11,229 nt of DNA from an uncultured Lachnospiraceae bacterium (GCA_905201915.1 CAJKQE010000073.1:1-11229); one strand, 5' to 3'; shown: positions 1 to 7,980, counted from the first letter of the stretch. The notes: generated by a model from the sequence alone, not told the origin. A program made the numbers and translations.

Positions 1-138
1 GAGGAAGCAGTATCAATTTAATATAGCAATTATTTAATATTCGTTATACTAGTAATAATATCCATCGTAATTTCTACTATCTGTCTAAAAATTCAATGCA
101 GAGATTCATTGGTGGAACGAATCAAAACGGCAGATTAA
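1..138 (+). pseudogene. 3' end of an FtsX-type ABC permease, frame interrupted
   Basis: The frame that ends at the TAA at 136-138 encodes a hydrophobic segment (roughly bases 37-96) followed by a basic tail ending SLVERIKTAD. The intact permease ending at 6120 finishes with a similar SLVDQIKTME after its last membrane helix, so this is very probably the C-terminus of a third permease of the same family. The same frame has a stop (TAA, 19-21), and neither other forward frame stays open through the segment, so the gene looks frameshifted or decayed. The 9-bp sequence ATTTAATAT occurs at 16-24 and again at 32-40. Removing one 16-bp unit would join the third forward frame upstream to the correct frame downstream, so a small duplication may be the lesion. 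Only about 45 codons are visible, so whether the upstream part is an intact gene cannot be judged. Confidence 0.6.
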
Positions 139-227
139 TAAAAGAAAACAATTCAATAGAAAGGATACTTTCATTAAAAAACATCCTAAAATAAAGCAAA
201 CCACCTTTTAACTGTTTATCTTTTGGG

Positions 228-256
228 ATATTTCTGCAATATTTAAAAGTTATAAT
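228..256 (+). promoter_or_regulatory. Promoter of the 280 permease with direct-repeat operator
   Basis: Two copies of ATATTT lie at 228-233 and 239-244, an 11-bp period, followed after 6 nt by a perfect TATAAT at 251-256. No TTGACA-like -35 is present; its place is taken by the second half-site. This fits a promoter activated by an OmpR-family regulator bound to direct repeats. The same layout is found at 3000 and 10746. The rest of 139-273 is AT-rich, with no gene and no convincing terminator. Confidence 0.72.
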
Positions 257-279
257 TATACCGAAAGGAGTGAATGGCT

Positions 280-2937
280 ATGACTTTACCATTTGAAAAT
301 GATACAAATGCAGTTGTCAAAAAACTTGCCAAACAAAATATTAAAGCAAATCACCGGACAGCACTTTCTATTATGTCTGCCATATTAATTGCAGCTACTT
401 TTATGTGTACATTATGTTCTCTTGTGCAGAGTTATTGGAATCAGAGAGTGCAGCAGGAAATTTTTGATTCAGGGAATTGGGATGCACAGATATTAGAAGT
501 TCAGGCAAATCAGATTGAACTTATCAAAAAGAATGAAAATATCAAAGACGTTATGGTAAAAGGAAATAACCAAACATTCCTATTATCGTTTAGAGAAAAT
601 GATCCTTATCTTTTAGTCCAAAATTGTGATGCAAAATATTGGGAATCCATGCATGAAAAAAATTTAATTATACGTGGAAGAGTTCCAGAGGCTCCGGGTG
701 AAATTGTTGTTGGGAAAAAATTTTTTGAGGATAATCCTTCCTTCAAAATCGGTGATACCGTTGATTTAGAATTAGGTGAACGGAGAAAAGATAATAGAAT
801 TGTTGATTTCCTGTCCCCACTTCAAGATGGGGAAGTATTTGTAAAAACAGATAATGTACAGTATACCATTGTTGGAGAAATTGATAGGACAGTTTCCAGT
901 GCATATAATGGTTATCCTGCATATGGTTGGCTCAATCTGGAAGAAACGCCAAAAGATGCTAGTGTAGTTGTATATACCCAGACAAAGAATCCAAGGAAAA
1001 TCTATGAAACAGTCCCTCAGATTGCACAGGCTATTGGTTTGGAACAAGATGAATATGGTGAATATCCATATCGTTATCATACAGCTCTGCTCGGAATGTA
1101 TGGAATTTATGAGCCGGGGCACTTCTGGAGCAGCGATTTACCTAAACTTTTTCTTTCACTTTTGATAGTTGCTGTTGCTTCTATGACGGTATTTGCCTAT
1201 ATTATCCGCGGAGCCTTTTCCATTTCTGCTAAGCGAAAAATAAAGGAACTTGGAATATTAAAATCAATAGGTATGACGCCAAAACAGATACGGAAGCTAG
1301 TTAAATATGAAGCACGTTGGTTATCTTTTTTTCCAATTGTTATTTCTATAGGACTTGGTCATTTGCTTTCTTATGGAGTATTGACCGCATATTCCAAATT
1401 GACACGCGAAGTAACAGGAAATCAGATTTCAGTTTCTTTCTCACCATGGATTGCAATCATTTCAATAATGCTTTCTTTTTTAACAGTGCTCTTAGCAGCA
1501 TCCGGACCTGCAAGACAAATGGGAAAAATACGTCCAATAGAAGCTATAAAGGAGAATTGGAACAATGTTTCTTTGGAAAAATCAGCAAAACATACCTTTT
1601 TAAAAAGGTGTTTTGGATTTTTGGGGAAAATCTCAGCTAACTCTCTTATCGCAAATAAGAAATTATTTCGGACCTGTACTGTAACATTATGCTTATGTAT
1701 GGTACTCATGTTTAGTTTTCTGGCTGTTTTTTCTGTTTCGGATGTTAATAATACGAAAGCAGAACATGATAATCCTTTTGATATAAATATTACATTAGAA
1801 TCTGGTCAGCGGATAGAACCGGCGCTTATTCAGAAATTAAAAGATCTTCCAGACGTGAAAGAACAGACAACTTATACGATGGCAATGTGTGCAAGTTGGC
1901 TTTCGGAGCAAGAATTGTCTAAAGAATTTCTTTCATATGGAGGATTTGATACGAAAGCAGCTGGAGAATATGTTGTTAAACGTGATGGCAGATATAGAAT
2001 TCCTTGTACATTAATTGGTTTGGAACAGGATACTTATAATGCTTATCTAAAGAATGCAGGAATTTCCTCCCATAATTCCAGATCAGCTATTATTGTTAAT
2101 TCAGTTGCAAAGAATCCGGATGCTAGGGGTTATGAAGCAAAAAAAGAGCAGGTGTCATATCTGGATATAAAAGAAGGTCAGAAGTTACAATTAACGGAAA
2201 AGTTTTTAGACTCTGTTCAAGGAAATTATAGTTTTGATATCCAAATATCTTCTGTACTTACAGAGATGCCAGACATAGGTTTGAATGTTGCTTTTTATAC
2301 TCTGCCTATTATTGTACCTATGGAAGAGTATTATGATATTATAAACAATTTTGGGGAAGATCGTGCAGTATATAATTATAGAACCTATATGAATCTTCGT
2401 ACTGAGCAAGGGAAAGATGTTACAGTACAAAGTCGAGCGGATCAACTTTGTGGTGAATATTTGAGTAAGAATGATTTTTTTACTTCCAGTAAAACACAAC
2501 GAGCAGCTGATAGAGATAAACTGACAAATGCTACAATGTTAATTGTTTATAGTTTGACAGCACTTTTTGGGATTGTTGGTATTTCATCGGCAGTGGCAGC
2601 TATATTAAATAGTTTATATCAAAGGAAAAAGGAGTTTGCTATGTTGCGCTCTGTCGGTCTTGATAAAAAAGGGCTATGTCACTTACTTTATACAGAAGGA
2701 TTTCTTCTTGTAATCAAACCTTTGTTAATAGGAATCTCAATACTAATTTTAGTCAGTACCATATTAATTTGGCTACAAGATATAACAGTTATAGAATTTC
2801 TTAAGGTTTTTCCGTTCTGGGGGGTAGTAGTATATATCATACTCACATTTGCTATCATCAGAGGAATCTATATGGTGGCATCCCGGAAAATTCGTAGGGA
2901 TATTATTGTTGAAGTTTTAAAAGATGAAACCGTTTAG
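280..2937 (+). CDS. FtsX/MacB-type ABC transporter permease, two-domain, 885 aa
   Basis: This is an integral membrane subunit of an ABC transporter, probably handling peptides or envelope-active compounds; the substrate cannot be read from the sequence. It is a duplicated FtsX architecture. TM1 is at about residues 30-52, followed by an extracellular domain to about 285, then TM2-4 at about 288-310, 348-370 and 390-410. TM5 is at about 466-488, a second extracellular domain runs to about 750, and TM6-8 are at about 753-776, 808-832 and 846-868. Each half has the conserved cytoplasmic FtsX stretch after its second helix (RKIKELGILKSIGM and RKKEFAMLRSVGL). An ATG at 274 is in frame, but AAAGGAG (264-270) lies only 3 nt before it and 9 nt before the ATG at 280. 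The paralogue at 3739 also begins MTLPFENDT, so 280 is preferred. No ATPase gene adjoins it. It probably uses the ATPase at 3062. Confidence 0.9.
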   Translation: MTLPFENDTNAVVKKLAKQNIKANHRTALSIMSAILIAATFMCTLCSLVQSYWNQRVQQEIFDSGNWDAQILEVQANQIELIKKNENIKDVMVKGNNQTFLLSFRENDPYLLVQNCDAKYWESMHEKNLIIRGRVPEAPGEIVVGKKFFEDNPSFKIGDTVDLELGERRKDNRIVDFLSPLQDGEVFVKTDNVQYTIVGEIDRTVSSAYNGYPAYGWLNLEETPKDASVVVYTQTKNPRKIYETVPQIAQAIGLEQDEYGEYPYRYHTALLGMYGIYEPGHFWSSDLPKLFLSLLIVAVASMTVFAYIIRGAFSISAKRKIKELGILKSIGMTPKQIRKLVKYEARWLSFFPIVISIGLGHLLSYGVLTAYSKLTREVTGNQISVSFSPWIAIISIMLSFLTVLLAASGPARQMGKIRPIEAIKENWNNVSLEKSAKHTFLKRCFGFLGKISANSLIANKKLFRTCTVTLCLCMVLMFSFLAVFSVSDVNNTKAEHDNPFDINITLESGQRIEPALIQKLKDLPDVKEQTTYTMAMCASWLSEQELSKEFLSYGGFDTKAAGEYVVKRDGRYRIPCTLIGLEQDTYNAYLKNAGISSHNSRSAIIVNSVAKNPDARGYEAKKEQVSYLDIKEGQKLQLTEKFLDSVQGNYSFDIQISSVLTEMPDIGLNVAFYTLPIIVPMEEYYDIINNFGEDRAVYNYRTYMNLRTEQGKDVTVQSRADQLCGEYLSKNDFFTSSKTQRAADRDKLTNATMLIVYSLTALFGIVGISSAVAAILNSLYQRKKEFAMLRSVGLDKKGLCHLLYTEGFLLVIKPLLIGISILILVSTILIWLQDITVIEFLKVFPFWGVVVYIILTFAIIRGIYMVASRKIRRDIIVEVLKDETV

Positions 2938-2999
2938 GATTATGAAAAATGAAATACATCAAATTAAAACATTTTTAAATAGTTTCACAGAGTTTTAGG

Positions 3000-3033
3000 A
3001 CATTTCTGCAACATTTGACCGTTACTATATACT
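3000..3033 (+). promoter_or_regulatory. Promoter of the 3062 ATPase-permease operon with direct-repeat operator
   Basis: ACATTT occurs at 3000-3005 and 3011-3016, separated by CTGCA. After 6 nt comes TACTAT (3023-3028), overlapping an alternative -10, TATACT (3028-3033). There is no -35 consensus. The order and spacing match the elements at 228 and 10746, and the flanking TTAGG is shared with the 10746 site. The interval 2938-3061 otherwise shows no gene and no clear terminator for the upstream permease. Confidence 0.72.
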
Positions 3034-3061
3034 CATCAAACAAAGAAAGGAAGTAGTGATT

Positions 3062-3727
3062 ATGATAATTTTACAGACAAAGGATTTAAAAAAATATTAT
3101 GGCACAGAACCTAATATAACTCGTGCTTTAGATGGTGTAAATTTTTCTGTTGAGCAGGGAGAATTTGTAGCAGTAGTAGGGACTTCAGGTTCCGGAAAAT
3201 CCACGTTGCTTCACATGATGGGAGGATTGGATACTCCAACATCAGGAAGTGTAGTTGTGGCAGGGAAGGAACTGGCTAAAATGAATGATGAACAACTTAC
3301 TATTTTTCGCAGGAGGAATATCGGGTTTATCTTTCAAAATTACAATCTGGTTCCGATTTTAAATGTTTATGAAAACATTGTCCTTCCGGTAGAGTTAGAT
3401 GGAGATACCGTAGATCAGAAATTTATGGATGAAGTTGTTACTATGCTGGGATTGGAAGATAAGCTGAAAAGCATGCCCAATAATCTTTCCGGTGGTCAGC
3501 AGCAGAGAGTGGCGATTGCAAGAGCCTTGGTTGCTAAGCCTGCAATTGTGCTGGCCGATGAACCTACAGGTAACCTTGACTCTAAAACCAGTGCGGATGT
3601 TTTAGGACTGCTTCAGAGAACCAGTAGAGAGTTCGATCAAACGTTAGTAATGATTACACATAACAATGCTATTGCGCAGCTTGCTGATCGTATTGTGAGG
3701 ATCGAAGATGGAAAAATAGTAGGGTAG
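3062..3727 (+). CDS. ABC transporter ATP-binding protein, MacB/LolD type, 221 aa
   Basis: This cytoplasmic ATPase should drive the FtsX-type permeases beside it. All catalytic motifs are intact: Walker A GTSGSGKST (residues 40-48), Q-loop Q92, signature LSGGQ (142-146), Walker B with D166 and catalytic E167, D-loop NLDS (171-174) and H-loop H200. The FRRRNIGFIFQNYNLVP region is typical of the MacB/LolD group. The length of about 220 residues is usual for that family. A GTG at 3056 is in frame but lies 2 nt after the ribosome site GAAAGGAAG (3045-3053). The ATG at 3062 sits 8 nt after it and is preferred. The stop is 11 nt before the start of the 793-residue permease, so the two are co-transcribed. 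It is the only MacB-type ATPase in the window and may also serve the permease at 280. Confidence 0.94.
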   Translation: MIILQTKDLKKYYGTEPNITRALDGVNFSVEQGEFVAVVGTSGSGKSTLLHMMGGLDTPTSGSVVVAGKELAKMNDEQLTIFRRRNIGFIFQNYNLVPILNVYENIVLPVELDGDTVDQKFMDEVVTMLGLEDKLKSMPNNLSGGQQQRVAIARALVAKPAIVLADEPTGNLDSKTSADVLGLLQRTSREFDQTLVMITHNNAIAQLADRIVRIEDGKIVG

Positions 3728-3738
3728 GGGGGAGTTGT

Positions 3739-6120
3739 ATGACGTTACCTTTTGAAAATGATACAAAAACCATAATAAAGCGTATATCTCGCAGGAATAT
3801 ATCAGCAAATCGAAAAAGAAATATCTTTATTATTATTACGATTGCACTTGCGAGTACATTATTATCTGCAATTACCCTTTATGGATTTGGAATTACACAG
3901 AAAACAAAAAATCTAAATAAAAAAACAGCACAGATTGTATATCATGCAATTTCAGAAAAAGAGGGTTCGGAATTATATAAAGAAAAAGAGATCGCGTGGA
4001 TTGGAGAATTTTTCAATGCATTTTCGGAAGAAATAAACCATTCAACCGTAAATTTTACTTACGCAAATGCAGATATGCTAAAATCTCAAAGTATGCCTTA
4101 TTCGGGAAAGTTACCAACTGCGGAAGATGAAATTGTATTACAGGAATCTTTTTTGGACAGCTTGGGATACTCAACGGAATTAGGACAGACAATTAAAATA
4201 CCATTTTCTGACGGGATGAATCATGATTTCAGGTTGACAGGAATCTTAAATGTTAAAACCGGAGATATTGGACGATATACAGCTATTATATCGAAAGAAT
4301 TAGTGAAACAACAGTATGGAAATAATACAGTTATAGATTATTACCTTGGATTAAAAGACGCTCAAAACATGAGCGAAGAAGATGCTACGGAATATGCAGA
4401 CACTCTTGCAAAACAATTACACATCCCCGATGATAATGTGATTGTTCGCTCCACTTATTTTAATGTGAAGAGCGAAAATTCTGGAAGTGAAATGCTATTT
4501 TATTTCGTGATTGGATTTGTAACCTTTATTGGCTCCGGCATTGTGATCTATTCCATTTTTTATATTTCCGTTGCAAGCAATATTCGTAACTATGGACAGC
4601 TTCGCACGATTGGAACAACGAAACGGCAGATTAAAAAAATGGTTTACCGAGAAGGAAAATTACTTGCAGCTGCTGGTATTTCCATTGGTTTGATTATAGG
4701 TAATGTAATCGGATATTTTCTGATTCCGGAGGGCTGGTACTGGCTGACTTCCTTATGTGTGACGATTGGGTGTGGGCTCTTTGCTTTTACAATGGTAATG
4801 CTCTCTATTCATACTCCTGTAAAAAAAGCTGCCTCAGTATCTCCAATGGAGGCTCTTCGATATTCGGATTATAAAGGAAAGTCGAAAGAAAGTTCGGCGC
4901 TGTACCGAAAAATAACACCTGCATCACTTGCTAAAATGAATTTGTCCAGGCAAAAAACAAAATCTATATTAACCATATTTTCACTCGCATTTGGAGGCGT
5001 GTTAGTTGTATTGATTTCAACGATATTAGTTTCCTATGATGGAGTTGCAGAAGCGCGTGGGAGGGATTTTTCAAAAGGCGAATTTAATATTAACCTTAAT
5101 GCTAATCAATCCTTTGATACTGCAAAAGTTTCGTTGACTAAATTACAACAAAAAAATATGCTGAATGAAAATTTTGTGAAAACAATCGAAGCTATCGATG
5201 GTGTTACCGGAATCAAGCGGTGGTATTATACGGACGCAGAATATCGTGTAAATGGAATTTCTGAAGATTGGATTCAGGGATTTAGTCAAGATGAACAATC
5301 TGATTTAGAAAAAAATCTCATAAAAGGAACAGCTGATTATGATGAATTGATTGCGGACAATGGAATTATCCTATTACAAGAACGTGCAGATCTCAATGGA
5401 ATGGATGTTGCTTTAGGTGATACAGTAGAAGTTGATTACGAAAATGTATCCGGTGATATTATGACGAAAACTTATACTGTGAAAGGCATAGTAAGCGATT
5501 ATAATTATACGGGATTCGATAAATGTTTTACTCTCCCGGAACAACTTATAAATGAGGGAACCGGGATGGATTGCACAGGTACTATTTCCGTAATTACAGA
5601 CAAAGATAAATTCGATACAATTGAAACTTCATTAAATCAGCTGATAGATAAAAACAGTGATTTGGTTATGGATACCATAGAAGAAAGCGTAAATTATTAT
5701 AATAGAAATCAGCAACTAGTTTTCGGTGCATTTCTGATAGTAGCTATCATTGTTGTGTGTTTTTCGCTGATCAATCTCGTAAATACAACCATTACAAATT
5801 TTTTGTCTCGGAAGCAGGAAATTGGAATGTTACAGGCGATTGGTTTAAGCAAAAAACAACTCATCAGAATGCTTTGCTATGAGGGCATGATTTATTCACT
5901 CTTTGCTGTGCTTGTAACATTGATTTTAGGAGTTGGACTTGGGATTTTATGTATTCAGATCATGCGGTCATTAAATCCATATTTTTTCTATTCATTCCCA
6001 TGGCCGGTTGTATTGATATATTCGGCTGTTCTGTTGGCTGTTCAGTTGATATTAATTGCATATACAACGGGAAATTTGAAAAAGCAATCTCTTGTTGACC
6101 AAATCAAAACAATGGAATAA
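3739..6120 (+). CDS. FtsX/MacB-type ABC transporter permease, two-domain, 793 aa
   Basis: This is the membrane partner of the ATPase just upstream. The order of elements matches the 885-residue permease: TM1 about 28-50, extracellular domain to about 250, TM2-4 at about 253-276, 308-331 and 335-356, TM5 about 409-430, second extracellular domain to about 655, and TM6-8 at about 659-682, 714-738 and 756-776. Cytoplasmic FtsX stretches are visible after TM2 (NYGQLRTIGTTKRQIKKMV) and TM6 (RKQEIGMLQAIGLSKKQL). Translation starts at an ATG 4 nt after GGGGGGAG (3727-3734), which overlaps the upstream stop codon and suggests coupling. The first 9 residues equal those of the 280 permease, and 27 of the first 29 coding bases are identical, although the bodies have diverged strongly. 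Export, or removal from the membrane, of antimicrobial peptides is the likely role by family and context; the substrate is unknown. Confidence 0.93.
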   Translation: MTLPFENDTKTIIKRISRRNISANRKRNIFIIITIALASTLLSAITLYGFGITQKTKNLNKKTAQIVYHAISEKEGSELYKEKEIAWIGEFFNAFSEEINHSTVNFTYANADMLKSQSMPYSGKLPTAEDEIVLQESFLDSLGYSTELGQTIKIPFSDGMNHDFRLTGILNVKTGDIGRYTAIISKELVKQQYGNNTVIDYYLGLKDAQNMSEEDATEYADTLAKQLHIPDDNVIVRSTYFNVKSENSGSEMLFYFVIGFVTFIGSGIVIYSIFYISVASNIRNYGQLRTIGTTKRQIKKMVYREGKLLAAAGISIGLIIGNVIGYFLIPEGWYWLTSLCVTIGCGLFAFTMVMLSIHTPVKKAASVSPMEALRYSDYKGKSKESSALYRKITPASLAKMNLSRQKTKSILTIFSLAFGGVLVVLISTILVSYDGVAEARGRDFSKGEFNINLNANQSFDTAKVSLTKLQQKNMLNENFVKTIEAIDGVTGIKRWYYTDAEYRVNGISEDWIQGFSQDEQSDLEKNLIKGTADYDELIADNGIILLQERADLNGMDVALGDTVEVDYENVSGDIMTKTYTVKGIVSDYNYTGFDKCFTLPEQLINEGTGMDCTGTISVITDKDKFDTIETSLNQLIDKNSDLVMDTIEESVNYYNRNQQLVFGAFLIVAIIVVCFSLINLVNTTITNFLSRKQEIGMLQAIGLSKKQLIRMLCYEGMIYSLFAVLVTLILGVGLGILCIQIMRSLNPYFFYSFPWPVVLIYSAVLLAVQLILIAYTTGNLKKQSLVDQIKTME

Positions 6121-6124
6121 AACG

Positions 6125-6154
6125 AATTGGAGCAGGGAAACTTGCTCCAATTTT
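6125..6154 (+). terminator. Rho-independent terminator after the 3739 permease
   Basis: A 10-bp perfect stem, AATTGGAGCA (6125-6134) with TGCTCCAATT (6143-6152), encloses an 8-nt loop and runs into TTTT (6151-6154). It begins 4 nt after the permease stop codon. The T run is short, so some read-through into the regulator genes is possible. Confidence 0.75.
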
Positions 6155-6164
6155 AGCTGTATTA

Positions 6165-6173
6165 TGTTATAAT
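6165..6173 (+). promoter_or_regulatory. Extended -10 promoter of the regulator-kinase operon
   Basis: TGTTATAAT (6165-6173) is a perfect extended -10 element (TGnTATAAT). The nearest -35-like hexamer, TTGCTC (6142-6147), is 20 nt upstream within the terminator arm, so the extended -10 probably carries recognition. No ACATTT direct repeat is present, which suggests constitutive expression of the two-component pair. An in-frame ATG at 6172 lies inside this -10 box and so cannot be the translation start. Confidence 0.65.
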
Positions 6174-6192
6174 GCAGTTTAGGAGGATTGTT

Positions 6193-6861
6193 ATGAATAC
6201 AGAAATTTTAATTATTGAAGATGATCCAGTGATCCGTAAAGAACTGCAAACAGTACTGGATGGAAATAAATATCACACATCTGTTATTGAAGATTTTTCT
6301 GATGTAACAGAACAGGTACGAAAAATAAATCCACATCTTATTTTATTGGATATTAAATTGCCGCAAGAAAATGGGTTTACCATTTGTTCTAGCATTCGGA
6401 GTTTTTCACAGGCTCCGATTATCTTTGTTACCAGCTGCAATACGGATATGGATGAATTGAACAGTATTATGCTTGGAGGAGATGCCTTTATTACAAAGCC
6501 CTATCACACAGCCATTTTACTTGCAAAAATTGCTTCCTTGCTGAAACGTGCTTATCCTGATACACAAAGCAGACATCTGACTTATCAAGGAGTTTCTTTA
6601 TCTTTAGAGACTGGAACAATAGAAGCTGAAGGAAAGCAAACAGAACTCACAAAAAATGAACTGAAGATTATGTACTATCTATTTGAACATGCCGGAACCA
6701 TTTGCGCAAGAGCAGATCTGATTGAATATTTATGGGACAATCAGCTCTATGTAGATGATAATGCATTGAGTGTAAATATTGGACGTATCAGAGAAAAATT
6801 ATCAAAGATTGGCGTTAAAGACTTTATTAAAACAAAACACCGTCAGGGGTACACACTATGA
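6193..6861 (+). CDS. OmpR-family response regulator, BceR type, 222 aa
   Basis: This is a phosphorylation-controlled DNA-binding activator of the two-component pair. The receiver domain (about 1-118) has the acidic pocket E9/D10, phospho-acceptor D53 in LLDIKLP, T80 and K102-P103. A winged-helix output domain (about 125-222) contains NELKIMYYLFEH and ends KHRQGYTL, as in OmpR/PhoB proteins. The length fits BceR-type regulators. The start is the ATG at 6193, 6 nt after AGGAGG (6181-6186). A longer frame from 6172 would begin inside the -10 box and is rejected. The stop overlaps the kinase start in ATGA (6858-6861), indicating translational coupling. OmpR-family regulators commonly bind direct repeats about 11 bp apart, so this protein is the leading candidate for the operators at 228, 3000, 7889 and 10746; that link is inference. 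Confidence 0.95.
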   Translation: MNTEILIIEDDPVIRKELQTVLDGNKYHTSVIEDFSDVTEQVRKINPHLILLDIKLPQENGFTICSSIRSFSQAPIIFVTSCNTDMDELNSIMLGGDAFITKPYHTAILLAKIASLLKRAYPDTQSRHLTYQGVSLSLETGTIEAEGKQTELTKNELKIMYYLFEHAGTICARADLIEYLWDNQLYVDDNALSVNIGRIREKLSKIGVKDFIKTKHRQGYTL

Positions 6862-7871
6862 ATGGAAAACAGTATTGGAAAGATAAAATCCCCCTTTTTA
6901 TCATCAATATCGTCTGTATGGTATTGTTATCGGTTTTTCTGTTCTTTGTAGGAAATAATGTAGATAGTATTGCAGTGATTCTTATCATCTGGACGATGTT
7001 ACTGGCTGGTATACTGACGTTTACCTATCATCAGCGAAAAAGGAGATTAAATAGATTAGTAAAGATGGCAGAAGGACTGGAAGAAAAATACTTGTTGTCA
7101 GAGATGCTTCCGGAACCGGAACATGCCGAAGAACAGGTTTATTTTCAACTCTTAAAAATGGCGTCCAAATCTATGCTGGAACAGATTGGAACAGTAGCAA
7201 GGGAGAGACAGGAGTACCGGGAATATATTGAGCAGTGGATTCATGAAATCAAAACACCGATTACTGCAATGAAACTATTGTGTGAAAATCATAAAGAGCC
7301 TTTTACCAGAGAACTGATGAGGGAACTGGAAAAAACCAATCGCTTTACAGAACAGGCGCTTTATTATGCCCGTAGTGAATATACGGAAAAGGATTATTCT
7401 GTTCAGGAAATCCGGTTATTTGATGTGGTGCATCAGGCGATTGCAGATAACAAGTATCTTTTATTGCAGAATCAGGTTGCCTTAGAGACGGAAGAGAGTG
7501 AACTGACGGTTTATTCGGATGACAAATGGCTCCGATTTATTCTGGATCAGTTGATTGTCAATGCTGTAAAATACAGCCGGGAGCATCCCGTATTGCACTT
7601 TTATACCAAGGTGCAGGGAGATCAGATTTTTCTTTTTGTAGAAGATCATGGAATCGGGATCTGTGCAAATGATCTGCCCCGTATTTTTGAGAAAGGTTTT
7701 ACCGGGCAAAATGGACGTATCCGGCAAAATGCAACCGGTATAGGGCTTTATCTTTGCAAAAGACTTTGTGATAAGCTGGGAATTGGAATTGCTGCCCAGT
7801 CAGGCGAGACAGGAACGACAATGATCCTGTCCTTTCAAATCAATCATTTTATTCATCAGGTGCAGGGCTGA
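6858..7871 (+). CDS. Intramembrane-sensing histidine kinase, BceS type, 337 aa
   Basis: This is the membrane-bound sensor kinase partnering the overlapping response regulator. Two N-terminal helices (about residues 11-31 and 36-56) are joined by only a few external residues, so there is no extracellular sensor domain. This is the mark of the BceS group, which is controlled by a BceAB-type transporter rather than by direct ligand binding. The H-box is IHEIKTPITAMK with phospho-acceptor H129. The ATPase domain shows the N-box around N235 (QLIVNAVKYS), G1 DHGIGI (263-268), the F-box RIFEKGFTG (275-283) and G2 TGIGLYL (293-299). All catalytic motifs look intact. The length is typical of the family. 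The transporter genes immediately downstream are the natural signalling partner. The last codons form the left arm of the terminator at 7861. Confidence 0.95.
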   Translation: MNGKQYWKDKIPLFIINIVCMVLLSVFLFFVGNNVDSIAVILIIWTMLLAGILTFTYHQRKRRLNRLVKMAEGLEEKYLLSEMLPEPEHAEEQVYFQLLKMASKSMLEQIGTVARERQEYREYIEQWIHEIKTPITAMKLLCENHKEPFTRELMRELEKTNRFTEQALYYARSEYTEKDYSVQEIRLFDVVHQAIADNKYLLLQNQVALETEESELTVYSDDKWLRFILDQLIVNAVKYSREHPVLHFYTKVQGDQIFLFVEDHGIGICANDLPRIFEKGFTGQNGRIRQNATGIGLYLCKRLCDKLGIGIAAQSGETGTTMILSFQINHFIHQVQG

Positions 7872-7890
7872 GAAAAGCCCTGCATTTCTT
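7861..7890 (+). terminator. Rho-independent terminator overlapping the kinase stop codon
   Basis: A 9-bp perfect stem, TGCAGGGCT (7861-7869) with AGCCCTGCA (7876-7884), has a 6-nt loop GAGAAA and is followed by TTTCTT (7885-7890). Its left arm holds the final kinase codons and the T of the TGA stop. The T run is interrupted by one C, so termination may be partial. Confidence 0.72.
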
Positions 7891-7952
7891 ACATTTTTGT
7901 TAGAATTTTGTTAGAAAACTTGATACAAACACATGCAGAAATCCGTTACAAT
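7889..7952 (+). promoter_or_regulatory. Regulated promoter of the BceAB-type operon
   Basis: A perfect 11-bp tandem repeat, TTTTGTTAGAA, occupies 7895-7905 and 7906-7916. Overlapping its left end is TTACA-N4-TGTTA (7889-7902), one base off the published BceR box TnACA-N4-TGTAA. A candidate -10, TACAAT, lies at 7947-7952, 30 nt after the repeat, and no good -35 sits at normal spacing, again suggesting activator dependence. An ATG at 7933 in frame with the ATPase lies between operator and -10 and is not used as the start. The ribosome site GAGGTGAG (7969-7976) precedes the ATG at 7981. Confidence 0.7.
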
Positions 7953-7980
7953 CATAATATCAAAAGACGAGGTGAGTATC

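Noticed and set aside
159..172. Small hairpin GAAAG-GATA-CTTTC as a terminator for the upstream permease remnant
   Set aside because: The stem is only 5 bp and AT-rich, and no T run follows; it is expected by chance in such sequence.
6172..6192. N-terminal extension of the response regulator from the ATG at 6172
   Set aside because: That ATG lies inside the TATAAT promoter box and has no ribosome site, whereas AGGAGG sits 6 nt before the ATG at 6193, and the receiver domain begins properly there.
7933..7980. 16-residue N-terminal extension of the BceA-type ATPase
   Set aside because: It covers the candidate -10 and untranslated leader. A strong ribosome site precedes the ATG at 7981, and BceA proteins begin close to that point.
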